From Pseudoalteromonas sp. Scap06 (GTDB taxonomy: Bacteria; Pseudomonadota; Gammaproteobacteria; Enterobacterales; Alteromonadaceae): a stretch of DNA of 64,000 nucleotides. The position numbers and the translations under genes are program-made. The stretch lies in assembly GCF_013394165.1 (NCBI RefSeq), contig NZ_CP041330.1:2472501-2536500 (forward strand), given 5' to 3'. This document shows positions 54,556-64,000 of the stretch, one piece after another (position 1 is the first letter of the stretch; each line of letters starts with the position of its first letter). The notes under the pieces were generated by a model. The model saw only the letters and a program-made list of their open reading frames with translations. It did not search any database and had not been told where the DNA came from.

Positions 54556-55491
54556 TTACTGAATATTACCTAGGCGTTCAAAACGAACACCAGTTGGAAC
54601 CCATCCTGGTAAAATGTCATCTGGGCCATTATCAAATTCAAAACTCATCCATATAAAGACAGCTTTACCCACCAAGTTTTCTTTTGGTACAAAGCCCCAA
54701 AAGCGACTATCTTGGCTGTTATCGCGATTGTCACCCATCATAAAGTAATGATCAGCAGGCACCACCCATTCATCTGCAGGAGTGCCCAATTGCTGGTAGT
54801 AACGCCCTTTACGTTCAGGCGATTTTGGGTTGATTAAAATATCATGGCTAGAGGTCGTTAAATCTTCATTTAAACGCGCTAAAGCCATTGGGCCTTGCAT
54901 AAATTCATCATCATTAATTAATTTAAAATCAATTTTATTGAATTCGTTGCAAAGAAGCGCGCCTTTTTGAACTTCGCCTTCTCCACATTTTGGTTGAATA
55001 TACAAACGCTTATCGCGGTAAACAATTTTATCGCCTGGTAAGCCTATAGCGCGTTTAATATAATCAACTCTTTCATCTAATGGGTATTTAAAAACAACAA
55101 TATCGCCACGCTCTGGTTCGCTCACATCCACTAACTGGCTGCGCCATACTGGGTCTTTAATTCCATAAGAATACTTTTGCACTAAAATAAAATCGCCTAC
55201 TAATAAGGTTGGCATCATCGAACCCGATGGGATCTGAAACGGCTCAAAAATAAACGATCTAAAAATAGTGATAGCAGCAATCATCGGAAAAATCGACTTT
55301 GCTGTTTCAGTAATGACTGGCTCAGGCGCAATCAATGCTGCGGTTTCTTCATCAAGTTGGCCACCGGCAGAAGTCTGTGCAAGTGCCAAACGTTCTTGCC
55401 TTTTAGGGGCAAACATTAAGTGATCTATTAACCATATTAGGCCTGAGCCTAAGGTTAATAACACCAATAAAACTGAAAAGTAGCCAGCCAT
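54556..55491 (-). CDS. lepB: Signal peptidase I LepB
   Basis: Inner-membrane protease removing Sec and Tat signal peptides. Two N-terminal membrane segments (about 5-25 and 68-85), then the catalytic Ser in [20 protein letters not shown] and Lys in [18 protein letters not shown], followed by [20 protein letters not shown]. Length 311 (E. coli 324). It lies 18 bases after lepA and 2 before rnc. Confidence 0.97.
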   Translation of the reverse strand: MAGYFSVLLVLLTLGSGLIWLIDHLMFAPKRQERLALAQTSAGGQLDEETAALIAPEPVITETAKSIFPMIAAITIFRSFIFEPFQIPSGSMMPTLLVGDFILVQKYSYGIKDPVWRSQLVDVSEPERGDIVVFKYPLDERVDYIKRAIGLPGDKIVYRDKRLYIQPKCGEGEVQKGALLCNEFNKIDFKLINDDEFMQGPMALARLNEDLTTSSHDILINPKSPERKGRYYQQLGTPADEWVVPADHYFMMGDNRDNSQDSRFWGFVPKENLVGKAVFIWMSFEFDNGPDDILPGWVPTGVRFERLGNIQ

Positions 55492-55509
55492 TTATTATCC
55501 CTTTATTTT

Positions 55510-57297
55510 TTATTTACCAACTTTTAAAATGGCTAAGAACGCTTCTTGAGGCACTTCAACGTTACCAAGTTGCTTCATTCGCTTTTTACCATCTTTTTGT
55601 TTTTGAAGTAATTTTTTCTTACGACTCACGTCACCACCGTAACACTTCGCGATTACGTTTTTACGAAGCTGCTTCACGGTTGTGCGCGCGATTACATGCT
55701 GACCAATTGCTGCTTGAATCGCAATATCAAACATTTGACGTGGTATAAGCTCTTTTAGCGCATCAGCAAGCTGACGGCCACGAGACTGCGCGCTATCGCG
55801 GTGTACAATAATAGCAAGAGCATCAACACGCTCGCTATTGATGAGTATATCTACACGAACCATGTCTGAGGTTTGGAAGTGCTTAAAGTTATAATCAAGC
55901 GACGCAAAACCACGACTGGTTGATTTTAGCTTATCAAAGAAATCCATTACCACTTCAGCCATTGGCAGTTCGTACGTTACTGCAACTTGCTTACCATGGT
56001 AGCTCATTTTAGTTTGCATACCGCGCTTATCAACACATAAAGTGATTACGCTACCTAAGTACTCTTGCGGTACTAAAATATTAGCTTCTACTACTGGCTC
56101 ACGTATTTCTAAAATATCGTTTACAGCTGGTAGGTCAGACGGGTTATCTATTTGTGTAGTGCCCTCTTTAGTCACTACCTCATAAATAACCGTTGGTGCT
56201 GTGGTGATTAAATCAATGTCGTATTCACGCTCTAAACGCTCTTGAATAATTTCCATGTGCAGCATACCTAAGAAGCCACAACGGAAACCAAACCCTAACG
56301 CGGTTGAGTTTTCTGGTTCAAAGAATAACGACGCATCGTTTAAGCTTAGTTTGTTAAGTGCATCGCGGAATGACTCGTAATCATCCGACGCAATTGGGAA
56401 CATACCCGCATAAACTTGTGGTTTAATTTTTTGAAAACCTGGTAAGCGCTCTGGTGCCGCATTTTTTTGATGAGTAATGGTATCGCCCACCGGTGCACCG
56501 TGTATTTCTTTAATACCTGCAATAACAAACCCTACTTCACCGGTACGTAAAATACCGGTGTTAGTTTGTTTAGGCGTAAAAATCCCCACATGATCTGCGG
56601 TATGTACGTTCTCGTTTGACATGATTTTAATTTTGTCGCCCGCGCGAAGTTCGCCATGTTTGATACGCACTAGCGATACAACGCCTTGGTACGGGTCAAA
56701 CCAAGAATCGATAATTAGCGCTTGTAATGGCTCGTCTTTTTCACCAACGGGTGGCGGTACATCTTTAACGATCATTTCAAGTACTTCGGCAATACCCACA
56801 CCTGTTTTAGCACTACATTGCACGGCATCAAGGGCATCAATACCAATGATGTCTTCAATTTCTTCGGCTACACGTAATGGGTCAGCTTGCGGTAAATCAA
56901 TTTTATTTAGAACCGGTATAACTTCTAAGTCCATTTCGATGGCGGTATAACAGTTAGCTAATGTTTGTGCTTCAACACCTTGGCCAGCATCAACAACCAA
57001 TAATGCGCCTTCACACGCAGCTAGTGAGCGTGATACTTCATAAGTAAAGTCAACATGACCAGGAGTGTCGATAAAGTTGAGCTGGTAGGTTTCACCATCG
57101 TTTGCTTTGTAGTTTAACGTTACACTTTGCGCCTTGATGGTAATGCCACGTTCACGTTCAATATCCATTGAATCCAGAACCTGCTTCTGCATTTCACGGT
57201 CGGTTAAACCACCACAAACTTGGATCAAACGGTCAGAAAGGGTCGATTTACCATGGTCAATGTGGGCGATGATCGAAAAATTACGGATATGCTTCAT
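55510..57297 (-). CDS. lepA: Elongation factor 4 LepA
   Basis: Translational GTPase related to EF-G that affects initiation and back-translocation. G1 [19 protein letters not shown]3 [19 protein letters not shown]4 [13 protein letters not shown]; the LepA-specific C-terminal domain ends [20 protein letters not shown] and [16 protein letters not shown]. Length 595 (E. coli 599). It heads lepA-lepB-rnc-era-recO-pdxJ. Confidence 0.98.
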   Translation of the reverse strand: MKHIRNFSIIAHIDHGKSTLSDRLIQVCGGLTDREMQKQVLDSMDIERERGITIKAQSVTLNYKANDGETYQLNFIDTPGHVDFTYEVSRSLAACEGALLVVDAGQGVEAQTLANCYTAIEMDLEVIPVLNKIDLPQADPLRVAEEIEDIIGIDALDAVQCSAKTGVGIAEVLEMIVKDVPPPVGEKDEPLQALIIDSWFDPYQGVVSLVRIKHGELRAGDKIKIMSNENVHTADHVGIFTPKQTNTGILRTGEVGFVIAGIKEIHGAPVGDTITHQKNAAPERLPGFQKIKPQVYAGMFPIASDDYESFRDALNKLSLNDASLFFEPENSTALGFGFRCGFLGMLHMEIIQERLEREYDIDLITTAPTVIYEVVTKEGTTQIDNPSDLPAVNDILEIREPVVEANILVPQEYLGSVITLCVDKRGMQTKMSYHGKQVAVTYELPMAEVVMDFFDKLKSTSRGFASLDYNFKHFQTSDMVRVDILINSERVDALAIIVHRDSAQSRGRQLADALKELIPRQMFDIAIQAAIGQHVIARTTVKQLRKNVIAKCYGGDVSRKKKLLQKQKDGKKRMKQLGNVEVPQEAFLAILKVGK

Positions 57298-57347
57298 AAA
57301 CTGGATTCTAAACTTCTATTTTAAAGGACTAAGGTCGCATGCCTAAA

Positions 57348-57382
57348 TAACTTGAAAATACTTGCTGTGCATTTTCAAGTTA
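57348..57382. repeat. Inverted repeat between rseC and lepA
   Basis: A perfect 12-base arm TAACTTGAAAAT with its complement at 57371-57382 around an 11-base centre; outer GCC/GGC pairing could extend the stem. It could fold as a hairpin after rseC, but no U-run follows, so a terminator is uncertain. Confidence 0.5.
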
Positions 57383-57419
57383 CTGTGGCATAAAAACGCA
57401 ATTTTACATTTAATTGGCG

Positions 57420-57869
57420 TCAATCACCATCTATTTGAGTTAAAGGAAGGCTAATTGGATGAATTTTTATCACTTTAATCTCATGTCTAAGTGATTTCAC
57501 CCATGTTTTAGCAATTAAAAAGCCGGTGATGCCACCTAATATCGCAGCTAAAATTTGCCAGCCTTCGGCTAATTGTATTAATTCACTAGCCAATAAGGCG
57601 AATATTAAACTTAAAAATAAGGGCAGCATGTAAACGGCAAAGGCATGTTTTACAACATGGCTATCATCCAGTGACAAGGTCACTTTTTGCCCCACCTCTA
57701 ATTGCGTTTCAAATTTGTAGGGCAAGGTTTTTTTGGCAGTACCAAATAACTTACTAAACACTTGAGAGCCACAACGTCCATTACAGCCTTCACATGCCTG
57801 TTTTTGTTGGGCTTCTAAATGCGCAACGTGGCCACTAAGGGCCACGACGGTTAACGTTTGTTCTATCAT
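57420..57869 (-). CDS. rseC: Sigma-E regulator RseC
   Basis: Inner-membrane protein of the rpoE operon; in other species it also has roles in redox control of SoxR and thiamin synthesis. Cys-rich N-terminus QACEGCNGRCGSQVFSKLF, then two membrane helices (about 75-95 and 105-123). Length 149 (E. coli 159). It begins next to the rseB stop and ends the rpoE-rseABC unit. Confidence 0.92.
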   Translation of the reverse strand: MIEQTLTVVALSGHVAHLEAQQKQACEGCNGRCGSQVFSKLFGTAKKTLPYKFETQLEVGQKVTLSLDDSHVVKHAFAVYMLPLFLSLIFALLASELIQLAEGWQILAAILGGITGFLIAKTWVKSLRHEIKVIKIHPISLPLTQIDGD

Positions 57870-58823
57870 TTATAACGCCCGTGAAACAGACTCAGCAATC
57901 GCTTTGGCGCTCATGGTTGGTATATTCCCCACCACAGACACATCAAAATTTCCGCCGTTGTGCACATAAATAGTGGTGGCTCCTGAGGTCAGAGCTCCGC
58001 TTAAGCGCTTACCTGGTAGTGGCCGTTGTATAAATACTGAGACCTCAACAAATCCATCAGAGAATAAATAGTAATCTGTTAATTCATTGTTTAAGTCGAG
58101 CTTATGTCTATCGGACTTGAGTAATTCAAACCCTTCAGGTAGCCATCCAATAGTCCAATTCATAGCATTTGCTTTGCTTTGTTCATCAATTGAATTAGCG
58201 GGTAATGGTGTTGGAAAATTACGATTAAGTACTTCTAATAATAAGCTTGCCGGTTGCTCAGTTACGCTAATGTGGGTAAGTTGTAATTGCTCTAGCGCTT
58301 CGCCTTGGTGATTCACATAGGCGGCTTTCAACAATAAAGACGACTCAGTATCAATCCAAATCCAATAGTTATATTTGTCATCGTTTTTAGATTCAATTCG
58401 AACCAGCTGAGCAGGACGCCCTGCAATACGGCCTTTACCACCAAGCACAAAATCATAATGCGCACTTAAGCGGTTAATATCTTTAAATAAGACTTCTGGG
58501 ATGGGGCCTGCAATCGAGTCAGTTGTTAACGAGTAAGGTTCTGATTGTGGCTCAAAGTAGGTAACTTGATCGTCAATGCGGATCATTTCAAGGCCTGCAC
58601 CATTAAGCAAACTTAAATGCTCTAGCTCTATATCACCTTGTTTAGCATGCACCCAGCGGTAGGGCTCCATACTTTTACCCTTAACAACAACAAAAGAGGC
58701 GTCGAAATTACGAGTGTGAACTGCACTGGCCATTTCAAGCAGTAAATCTTTAGCAGGGTTTGTGTCATTGGCAAAAGTATTAAAACTCAGCACCAATGAC
58801 ATAATAAAAGTAATTACTTTCAT
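57870..58823 (-). CDS. rseB: Sigma-E regulatory protein RseB
   Basis: Periplasmic sensor that binds RseA and protects it from DegS until mislocalised lipopolysaccharide or unfolded proteins appear. Signal peptide to about 18 (LSFNTFA). Lipoprotein-like N-terminal domain with NFDASFVVVKGKSMEPYRWV and HLSLLNGAGLEMIRIDDQV; the C-terminal domain (about 200-317) includes WTIGWLPEGFELLKSD and HLSD-like YYLFSDGFVEVSVFI. Length 317 (E. coli 318). It lies 4 bases after rseA. Confidence 0.94.
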   Translation of the reverse strand: MKVITFIMSLVLSFNTFANDTNPAKDLLLEMASAVHTRNFDASFVVVKGKSMEPYRWVHAKQGDIELEHLSLLNGAGLEMIRIDDQVTYFEPQSEPYSLTTDSIAGPIPEVLFKDINRLSAHYDFVLGGKGRIAGRPAQLVRIESKNDDKYNYWIWIDTESSLLLKAAYVNHQGEALEQLQLTHISVTEQPASLLLEVLNRNFPTPLPANSIDEQSKANAMNWTIGWLPEGFELLKSDRHKLDLNNELTDYYLFSDGFVEVSVFIQRPLPGKRLSGALTSGATTIYVHNGGNFDVSVVGNIPTMSAKAIAESVSRAL

Positions 58824-58827
58824 CTAA

Positions 58828-59442
58828 TTAGTTTTTTTCCTCTGGGGATGTTTCATCTGTTTTAGCTGTTTTTAACGAATGAGCCACTCGCGCTTGACGT
58901 TGATGTTCAAGTACTAATGCGCCAATGCGTTGCTGCTGAAGCTCTCGTAAACCTTGCTCTGCGTTATCAAGTGCAGGTGCTGATGAGTAGCTTACAGGCG
59001 ACGCCATGCCGGTTAACGGCGTGGTTTGCAATAAAGGAATTTCGTTTTGCACAGCATCTTCACCTTGCGGTAAGGTGTTCACGCCAACGATAGTAAACAT
59101 TGCTACGCTCGCAGCAATTGCTAATTGAGCAACCGGTTTACGCCAATTAAACGCCACTACTTTATTATCTGTTTCGGTATTAGAAGCGGTAGCCACATTG
59201 TCAGACTGACTAAAGTCTGCATAAACGGGCTCGCTCTCAAGTGCTAACGAAATGCGTTCGCTAATATCAAAGTCCATATTATTGTTATTTTCTTTAGCTC
59301 GCATTGCATCACCAATTAACGCGTAACGGCCAAACGTAGCTACATCATCCGATGCAATAGTTGCATCCTTTAATGTTTGTTCACCGTCAAGTAATGCTGA
59401 TAACGATTCGTTATCTAAGCGGTTAACGTGTGCTTTTGTCAT
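58828..59442 (-). CDS. rseA: Anti-sigma-E factor RseA
   Basis: Single-pass inner-membrane anti-sigma factor for RpoE, cleaved by DegS then RseP. The N-terminal cytoplasmic domain has ESLSALLDGE and FGRYALIGDAMRAKE, the RpoE-binding segment; a membrane helix lies at about 110-128 (QLAIAASVAMFTIVGVNTL); the periplasmic tail is Gln-rich. Length 204 (E. coli 216). It starts one base after rpoE. Confidence 0.93.
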   Translation of the reverse strand: MTKAHVNRLDNESLSALLDGEQTLKDATIASDDVATFGRYALIGDAMRAKENNNNMDFDISERISLALESEPVYADFSQSDNVATASNTETDNKVVAFNWRKPVAQLAIAASVAMFTIVGVNTLPQGEDAVQNEIPLLQTTPLTGMASPVSYSSAPALDNAEQGLRELQQQRIGALVLEHQRQARVAHSLKTAKTDETSPEEKN

Positions 59443-59443
59443 A

Positions 59444-60025
59444 CTAAGACTCGCCTATCAATGGGTTTAATTTATTATCAATTGCTTCACGGGCACGAAA
59501 AATACGCGAACGTACCGTCCCGACTGGGCAATCCATAACCACGGCTATTTCTTCATAGCTCATACCCTCAATTTCTCTAAGAGTAATCGCGGTTTTAAGA
59601 TCTTCAGGCAAACTATCAATCGTATTAAAAATAACAGCGCGGACTTCTTCGCTTAATAGTAAATTTTCAGGTGACGCGTTAGAACGCATTGAATCTGCAC
59701 CTTCATAAAACTCGGCATCGTCAGCATCTATATCATTTGCTGGCGGTTTACGCCCTTGAGCCACTAAATAATTTTTAGCACAATTAACGGCGATACGGTA
59801 AAGCCAAGTATAAAAAGCACTATCACCACGAAAGTTTGGAAGGGCACGATACGCTTTAATAAACGCTTCTTGTGCTACATCAGCAATGTCACCTTGATTT
59901 GATACATAACGAGAGATCAAACCGGCTATTTTGTTCTGATACTTCTTAACTAATAGGTTAAAGGCGTTTTTATCTCCCTGCTGGACCCTTTTCACTAACG
60001 CTAAATCTAATTCCTGCTCGCTCAT
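59444..60025 (-). CDS. rpoE: Envelope-stress sigma factor RpoE (sigma-E)
   Basis: ECF sigma factor directing the envelope stress response. Region 2: NKIAGLISRYVSNQGDIADV and QEAFIKAYRALPNFRGDSAF; region 4: LPEDLKTAITLREIEGMSYE and IMDC-like VVMDCPVGTVRSRIFRAREA. The ATG at 60023-60025 (MSEQELDLALV) gives 193 residues, aligning with E. coli. The frame stays open to 60178, but a sigma-E promoter at 60092-60119 lies inside that extension, so it cannot encode the N-terminus on the autoregulated transcript. An ATG at 60067 is a lesser alternative. Confidence 0.96.
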   Translation of the reverse strand: MSEQELDLALVKRVQQGDKNAFNLLVKKYQNKIAGLISRYVSNQGDIADVAQEAFIKAYRALPNFRGDSAFYTWLYRIAVNCAKNYLVAQGRKPPANDIDADDAEFYEGADSMRSNASPENLLLSEEVRAVIFNTIDSLPEDLKTAITLREIEGMSYEEIAVVMDCPVGTVRSRIFRAREAIDNKLNPLIGES

Positions 60026-60091
60026 TCGAGCCGGTACTCCTCTGATTGATTCTTGCTTATTATTCATAGTGTCGCCATTGTTCACACCTAC

Positions 60092-60119
60092 TCTGACCCC
60101 TAGATGAATAAAAAGTTCT
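60092..60119 (-). promoter_or_regulatory. Sigma-E autoregulatory promoter of rpoE-rseABC
   Basis: On minus: AGAACTT, 15 bases, GTCAGA, close to the sigma-E consensus GGAACTT-N15-GTCTAA, with the right spacing. Predicted start near 60085. RpoE transcribing its own operon is established in E. coli. Confidence 0.75.
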
Positions 60120-60269
60120 GACTCATATTGTTTTTTTATAAAATAGCTACAAATTACACGTTTATACGCTAAAACCACTTAGTAGTAGTTCAACAAATAT
60201 GGTACAACTATAAGTATTAAAAATAAATATTGCTCTATCTGAGCATTGTAACCGCAAAGTACCTCACAG

Positions 60270-61880
60270 ATGAACCAAAATAAACATCACATTACCGATG
60301 TCGCTATTATTGGTAGCGGCGCAGCAGGCTTATCACTTGCTTTATCTTTGGCTAATTACTGTAACGTTACCGTGATCAGTAAAGGTGAATTAACCGAAGG
60401 TTCTACTCTTTACGCCCAAGGCGGAATTGCCGCTGTTTTTGATAAAAAAAATGACAGTATAGAGTCTCACGTTGAAGATACCTTAGATGCAGGTGGCGGT
60501 TTGTGTGACAGAGAAGCTGTTCATTACACTGCCAGTAATGCGCATGACTGCCTACAATGGTTGATTGACCAAGGCGTGCCTTTTGATATGGAATTTGATA
60601 GTAAAGGTAAAGAGCGCTTTCATTTAACCCGTGAAGGGGGTCATAGCCATCGACGCATTTTGCATGCCGCCGATGCCACTGGCAAAGCAGTGCAAACAAC
60701 GCTGATTAGCCAAGTTCAAGCGCACAGTAATATCACCTTGTTAGAGCATTATAATGCGATTGATTTAATTACTGATAAAAATATCGGTAAAACGGGGTCA
60801 CATGTTCACGGTATGCATGTGTGGAATAAAAAAGCCAAAAAAGTAGAAACCATTGGCGCAAAATTTGTTGCCTTAGCAACCGGTGGCGCAAGTAAAGTGT
60901 ACCTTTACACCTCTAACCCTGATGTTTCTAGCGGTGATGGCATAGCAATGGCATGGCGTGCAGGGTGTCGCGTTGCTAATATGGAATTTAATCAATTTCA
61001 TCCAACCAGTCTTTACCACCCGGAATTACAAAACTTTTTAATTACCGAAGCAATGCGTGGTGAAGGGGCCTATTTAAAGCGCCCTGATGGCACTCGCTTT
61101 ATGAAAGAGTTTGATGAACGAGAAGAACTCGCTCCGCGCGATATTGTAGCGCGAGCTATCGACTTTGAAATGAAACGCCTTGGCGCAAATTGCTTATATT
61201 TAGATATTAGCCATAAAGACAAAGATTTTATTATTGAACACTTCCCTACTATTTACGCTAAATGCTTGAGCGTAGGGCTTGATATAACCAAAGAGGCAAT
61301 TCCGGTTGTTCCTGCTGCGCATTATACCTGTGGTGGCGTAATGACCGACTTTAATGGCAAGACAGATTTAGCAAATTTATACGCTGTAGGTGAAGTGGCT
61401 TATACCGGCCTGCATGGTGCTAACCGCATGGCAAGTAACTCATTATTAGAGTGCATTGTATTTGCCCATGCAGCAGCAAAAGACATTTTGAGTAAAATAG
61501 AGACTGCACCCGCGCTGGCTGATTTACCTAGTTGGGATGAAAGCCGTGTATCTAACTCAGATGAAGAAATTGTCATCACTCATAACTGGCATGAGCTACG
61601 ATTATTTATGTGGGATTATGTTGGGATTGTACGTTCAACTAAACGCCTTGAACGTGCGCTGCATCGTGTTGAACTGCTACAACAGGAAATACACGATTAT
61701 TACGCAAACTTTAGAGTAAGCAATAACTTACTTGAGTTACGTAACTTAGTACAAGTTGCCGAGCTTATAATTAGAAGTGCTATGGAACGTAAAGAAAGTC
61801 GTGGACTACACTTTACTATTGATTATCCAGAGCAAAATGAGAACCCAACGCCCACTATTTTGACTCCTCTACGTAATTAA
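60270..61880 (+). CDS. nadB: L-aspartate oxidase NadB
   Basis: FAD enzyme oxidising aspartate to iminoaspartate, the first step of NAD synthesis. FAD-binding [40 protein letters not shown], the active-site [13 protein letters not shown], and [20 protein letters not shown] followed by [20 protein letters not shown] are all characteristic. Length 536 (E. coli 540). It diverges from rpoE, as in E. coli, and its 3' end overlaps the convergent ygfX-like gene by 26 bases. Confidence 0.96.
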   Translation: MNQNKHHITDVAIIGSGAAGLSLALSLANYCNVTVISKGELTEGSTLYAQGGIAAVFDKKNDSIESHVEDTLDAGGGLCDREAVHYTASNAHDCLQWLIDQGVPFDMEFDSKGKERFHLTREGGHSHRRILHAADATGKAVQTTLISQVQAHSNITLLEHYNAIDLITDKNIGKTGSHVHGMHVWNKKAKKVETIGAKFVALATGGASKVYLYTSNPDVSSGDGIAMAWRAGCRVANMEFNQFHPTSLYHPELQNFLITEAMRGEGAYLKRPDGTRFMKEFDEREELAPRDIVARAIDFEMKRLGANCLYLDISHKDKDFIIEHFPTIYAKCLSVGLDITKEAIPVVPAAHYTCGGVMTDFNGKTDLANLYAVGEVAYTGLHGANRMASNSLLECIVFAHAAAKDILSKIETAPALADLPSWDESRVSNSDEEIVITHNWHELRLFMWDYVGIVRSTKRLERALHRVELLQQEIHDYYANFRVSNNLLELRNLVQVAELIIRSAMERKESRGLHFTIDYPEQNENPTPTILTPLRN

Positions 61881-62274
61881 TTGCTTCAAGCGTTGCCCGT
61901 TTCAAGCGCGCATAGCTTTGCTTATCAACACTATTGGCTGAGATAATCAGCCAATAGTTTTTACTAAAGCCATTAATATACAGCCACACACTCTGACCAA
62001 GTAACCGGCTTTGGTTACTAATGAGCCCTTGAATTTGCCTGCCTGATCCTTCAAAACGAAATTGATTCGGCTCTAAGAGTATAATGCCTTGCTGTGGTTG
62101 AGCAGCCACGATTTTTCGCCAAACAATAATGCCAGCAAGTGTATTAAGTGCAATACAAAAAAGAGTTGCCACCACCGAGTTCATAAATAGGCACAACACT
62201 AAAGTCAGCACACAAAAAAAGACCACAATCGGTTTGTGGTCTGTTTTATTATCTGTAACGGTAAATCTATACAC
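61855..62274 (-). CDS. YgfX-like membrane protein (CptA type)
   Basis: 139 residues; two membrane helices near the N-terminus (about 15-35 and 37-53), then a soluble domain with [20 protein letters not shown] and [20 protein letters not shown]. The helix pair plus the WLI..D..D..xxRLRR-like ending fits YgfX, usually encoded with SdhE; E. coli YgfX was reported as the toxin of an atypical pair, a role that is disputed. Its start overlaps sdhE by 8 bases, and sequence similarity alone is weak, so position carries much of the call. Confidence 0.72.
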   Translation of the reverse strand: MYRFTVTDNKTDHKPIVVFFCVLTLVLCLFMNSVVATLFCIALNTLAGIIVWRKIVAAQPQQGIILLEPNQFRFEGSGRQIQGLISNQSRLLGQSVWLYINGFSKNYWLIISANSVDKQSYARLKRATLEAINYVEESK

Positions 62275-62518
62275 GAACTCGGTCTAAAATTAGCTGAACC
62301 ATGCTGTTTAGCTCTGCGTCTTTACATTCTTCATGGCCCATAAACCAAGCGAATAAATCTGGGTCTTCTTGGGTTAATAGACGCTGAAAAATCGCTTGCT
62401 GTTTAGCATCTAACGAATCATAAGCTTCTTCAACAAACGGCATAAACAAAACATCTAGCTCTAACATGCCACGGCGACAAGCCCAACGGATACGTGCTTT
62501 ACTATGTATTTCAACCAT
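62267..62518 (-). CDS. sdhE: Succinate dehydrogenase FAD-assembly factor SdhE
   Basis: Small cytoplasmic protein that promotes covalent FAD attachment to SdhA and FrdA. The essential RGxxE motif is in WACRRGMLELDVLFMPFVEE; the C-terminal part has LLTQEDPDLFAWFMGHEECK. The ATG at 62516-62518 with GAGG 6 bases upstream gives 83 residues (E. coli 88). It precedes the ygfX-like gene in an overlapping pair and diverges from ygfZ, the E. coli arrangement. Confidence 0.94.
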   Translation of the reverse strand: MVEIHSKARIRWACRRGMLELDVLFMPFVEEAYDSLDAKQQAIFQRLLTQEDPDLFAWFMGHEECKDAELNSMVQLILDRVRV

Positions 62519-62668
62519 TTTAAACCTCATATTTAATTAACTCGAGTTTACCAAATACGCGTTAATTTAACAGCACTAAGTTATAAAAACATCGTCTGTT
62601 AGTCGCTGTACCATACGCTTTAACTACGTTATTATGTGGCCTCATTTGTTATTGCAAAGAAGGTATTT

Positions 62669-63580
62669 ATGTCTCAGGTTTATGCATGTCCTTTATCACA
62701 TCAGGTTATTAGCCTCTCAGGCGCAGATAAATTATCGTACCTACACGGACAAATCACTCAAGATCTAAATAAACTTAACAACGATAACTTTTTGTGGGCA
62801 GGTCACTGTAGTGCAAAAGGTAAGTTATGGGGTGTATTTAAGCTATTTTCTTATCAACAAAGTTACTTTTTAACAGGCTCAAGTGCAGAAGTAGAACGCT
62901 CTCTTGCTGAATTAAAAAAATATGCTGTATTTGCAAAAGTTGAAATTAATAAAGCCTCAGAGCGATTAATTGGTTTACTTGGTGATGACCTAACAGGCTT
63001 ACTCACACAACTCGACATTCACTTTAGCGATAACGCCACGGCTTGTGACTTCGCTCACGGTAAAGCTCTTAAGCTTGGATCAAACCGCATTTTACTAATG
63101 GTTGATAGCCAATTTTGCCTACCTGGCGATGTGTCGACCCTCGATGACGATGCGCTATGGCAGCAAGCATCCATACTTGCTGGTGAACCGCAATTAAGTG
63201 TTGATGCGATTGATGAATACGTACCGCAAATGGTTAACCTGCAAGCCATTAACGGCATTAGTTTTAAAAAGGGTTGCTACACAGGCCAAGAAACCGTTGC
63301 ACGTATGAAGTATCTGGGCAAAAACAAACGTGCCATGTATATCGTCTCTGGGCAAAGCGAAGGACAACTTGATGAGCCTGATATTGAAACCCAATTAGGT
63401 GAAAACTGGCGCCGCGCAGGTAAACTTATTGCGCAAAGCTATAATGAACAAACACAGACTTTAACTGGTTTGGTCGTGTTGCCAAACGATACTGATATCG
63501 ATCAGACTCTTCGTGCAAAACACACCCCTTCGGTAGAGCTAAACATTCTGCCTCTACCTTACTCTCTTGAAGATGAATAA
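62669..63580 (+). CDS. ygfZ: tRNA-modifying protein YgfZ
   Basis: Folate-dependent protein supporting Fe-S enzymes such as MiaB. The family signature with reactive Cys, KKGCYTGQETVARMKYLGKN, is at about residue 200; SYLHGQITQDLNKL and AGHCSAKGKLWGVFKLF are also typical. The ATG at 62669 has AGAAGG upstream; an in-frame ATG at 62636 has none. Length 303 (E. coli 326). It diverges from sdhE and precedes an FKBP-type isomerase gene. Confidence 0.94.
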   Translation: MSQVYACPLSHQVISLSGADKLSYLHGQITQDLNKLNNDNFLWAGHCSAKGKLWGVFKLFSYQQSYFLTGSSAEVERSLAELKKYAVFAKVEINKASERLIGLLGDDLTGLLTQLDIHFSDNATACDFAHGKALKLGSNRILLMVDSQFCLPGDVSTLDDDALWQQASILAGEPQLSVDAIDEYVPQMVNLQAINGISFKKGCYTGQETVARMKYLGKNKRAMYIVSGQSEGQLDEPDIETQLGENWRRAGKLIAQSYNEQTQTLTGLVVLPNDTDIDQTLRAKHTPSVELNILPLPYSLEDE

Positions 63581-63591
63581 TAGGAATGACT

Positions 63592-64000
63592 ATGATCGTT
63601 GCAGCAAATAAAGTGGTAAAAATGCATTACTCTGTTTTAGATAATGACGGCAATACCATTGATAACTCATTTGGCGGTGAGCCATTAATTTTTATCGTTG
63701 GTACAGGCTACCTGATCTCAGGGCTTGAAAACGCGCTGCAAGGCAAGCAAGCTGGCGATACACTAAGCGTAAAAGTGGAGCCTGAAGAAGGTTACGGTGA
63801 GCGTCATGATCACTTAATGCAAGCCGTACCAAAATCAATGTTTGAAGGTATGGAAATTGAAGTGGGCATGCAATTTCGTGCAACCACCGATGACGGCGAC
63901 CAATCAGTAATGATCATCGATATTCAAGACGAAGAAGTGATTGTTGATGGTAATAACCCACTTGCCGGTATTACACTTAACTTTGATGTAGAAATTTTAG
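63592..64000 (+). CDS. FKBP-type peptidyl-prolyl isomerase, SlyD-like (runs off the window)
   Basis: Begins MIVAANKVVKMHYSVLDNDG (ATG at 63592-63594, AGGA 6 bases upstream; an ATG two codons earlier is possible). FIVGTGYLISGLENALQGKQ, the FKBP segment, and the insert-in-flap domain start, EPEEGYGERHDHLMQAVPKS, match SlyD. The last visible residues, NPLAGITLNFDVEIL, are also characteristic. About 136 residues are present; the His-rich metal-binding tail of SlyD, if any, is beyond the edge. Acts as a cytoplasmic chaperone and prolyl isomerase. Confidence 0.9.
   Translation, partial: MIVAANKVVKMHYSVLDNDGNTIDNSFGGEPLIFIVGTGYLISGLENALQGKQAGDTLSVKVEPEEGYGERHDHLMQAVPKSMFEGMEIEVGMQFRATTDDGDQSVMIIDIQDEEVIVDGNNPLAGITLNFDVEIL

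Overview
The window looks like chromosomal DNA of a marine, polarly flagellated gammaproteobacterium, most likely Pseudoalteromonas or a close relative. This rests on the AT-rich base composition, Vibrio-like sigma-54 flagellar control with FlgP/FlgT accessory proteins, the conserved blocks pyrG-mazG-relA-rlmD/barA and rpoE-rseABC-lepA-lepB-rnc-era-recO-pdxJ, and heptanucleotide intergenic repeats. The genus is inferred by resemblance; no search was run.

Region 1 (1-17 kb) is a flagellar block. On the minus strand lie a flagellin (cut by the window edge), flgL-flgK-flgJ, flgI-flgH-flgG-flgF, flgE-flgD-flgC-flgB and cheR-cheV. On the plus strand lie flgA, flgM, flgN and flgT, with flgP on minus. 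The rod/hook genes are cut into units by terminators. Each unit (flgB, flgF, flgJ, flagellin, flgP, flgT, possibly flgA) is preceded by a -24/-12 sigma-54 element with invariant spacing, and flgM has a near-consensus sigma-28 promoter.

Region 2 (17-21.4 kb) is a peroxide-defence cassette: oxyR diverges from a peroxiredoxin-glutaredoxin fusion across an OxyR-type site, followed by a dihydrolipoamide-dehydrogenase-like flavoenzyme and a DHH phosphoesterase.

Region 3 (21.4-23.8 kb) is AT-rich accessory DNA between two arrays of related 7-bp repeats. It holds an unrecognised SIR2-like protein overlapping a 41-residue basic small protein, short reading-frame remnants, and a tRNA-Arg(CCU) whose leader is made almost entirely of the second heptamer array.

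Region 4 (23.8-33.2 kb) is the most unusual part: a ten-gene minus-strand cluster with two DUF4402-like subunits, a PapD-like chaperone, a 996-residue usher-like barrel with a SPOR-like tail, three lipoproteins with SPOR-like tails and three tandem FlgO-like lipoproteins. All four SPOR-like tails carry a Cys-x9-Cys pair, and the three SPOR lipoproteins share a tryptophan-containing helix motif. Sigma-54-like and sigma-28-like promoters precede several of these genes, which suggests a surface-fibre system wired into the flagellar hierarchy.

Region 5 (33.3-64 kb) is conserved housekeeping: galU, thyA, lgt, a TauE-type transporter, ptsP, rppH, mutH, eno, pyrG, mazG, relA, rlmD, barA, pdxJ, recO, era, rnc, lepB, lepA, rseC, rseB, rseA, rpoE (with a recognisable sigma-E autoregulatory promoter), nadB, ygfX-like, sdhE, ygfZ and the start of an FKBP-type isomerase.
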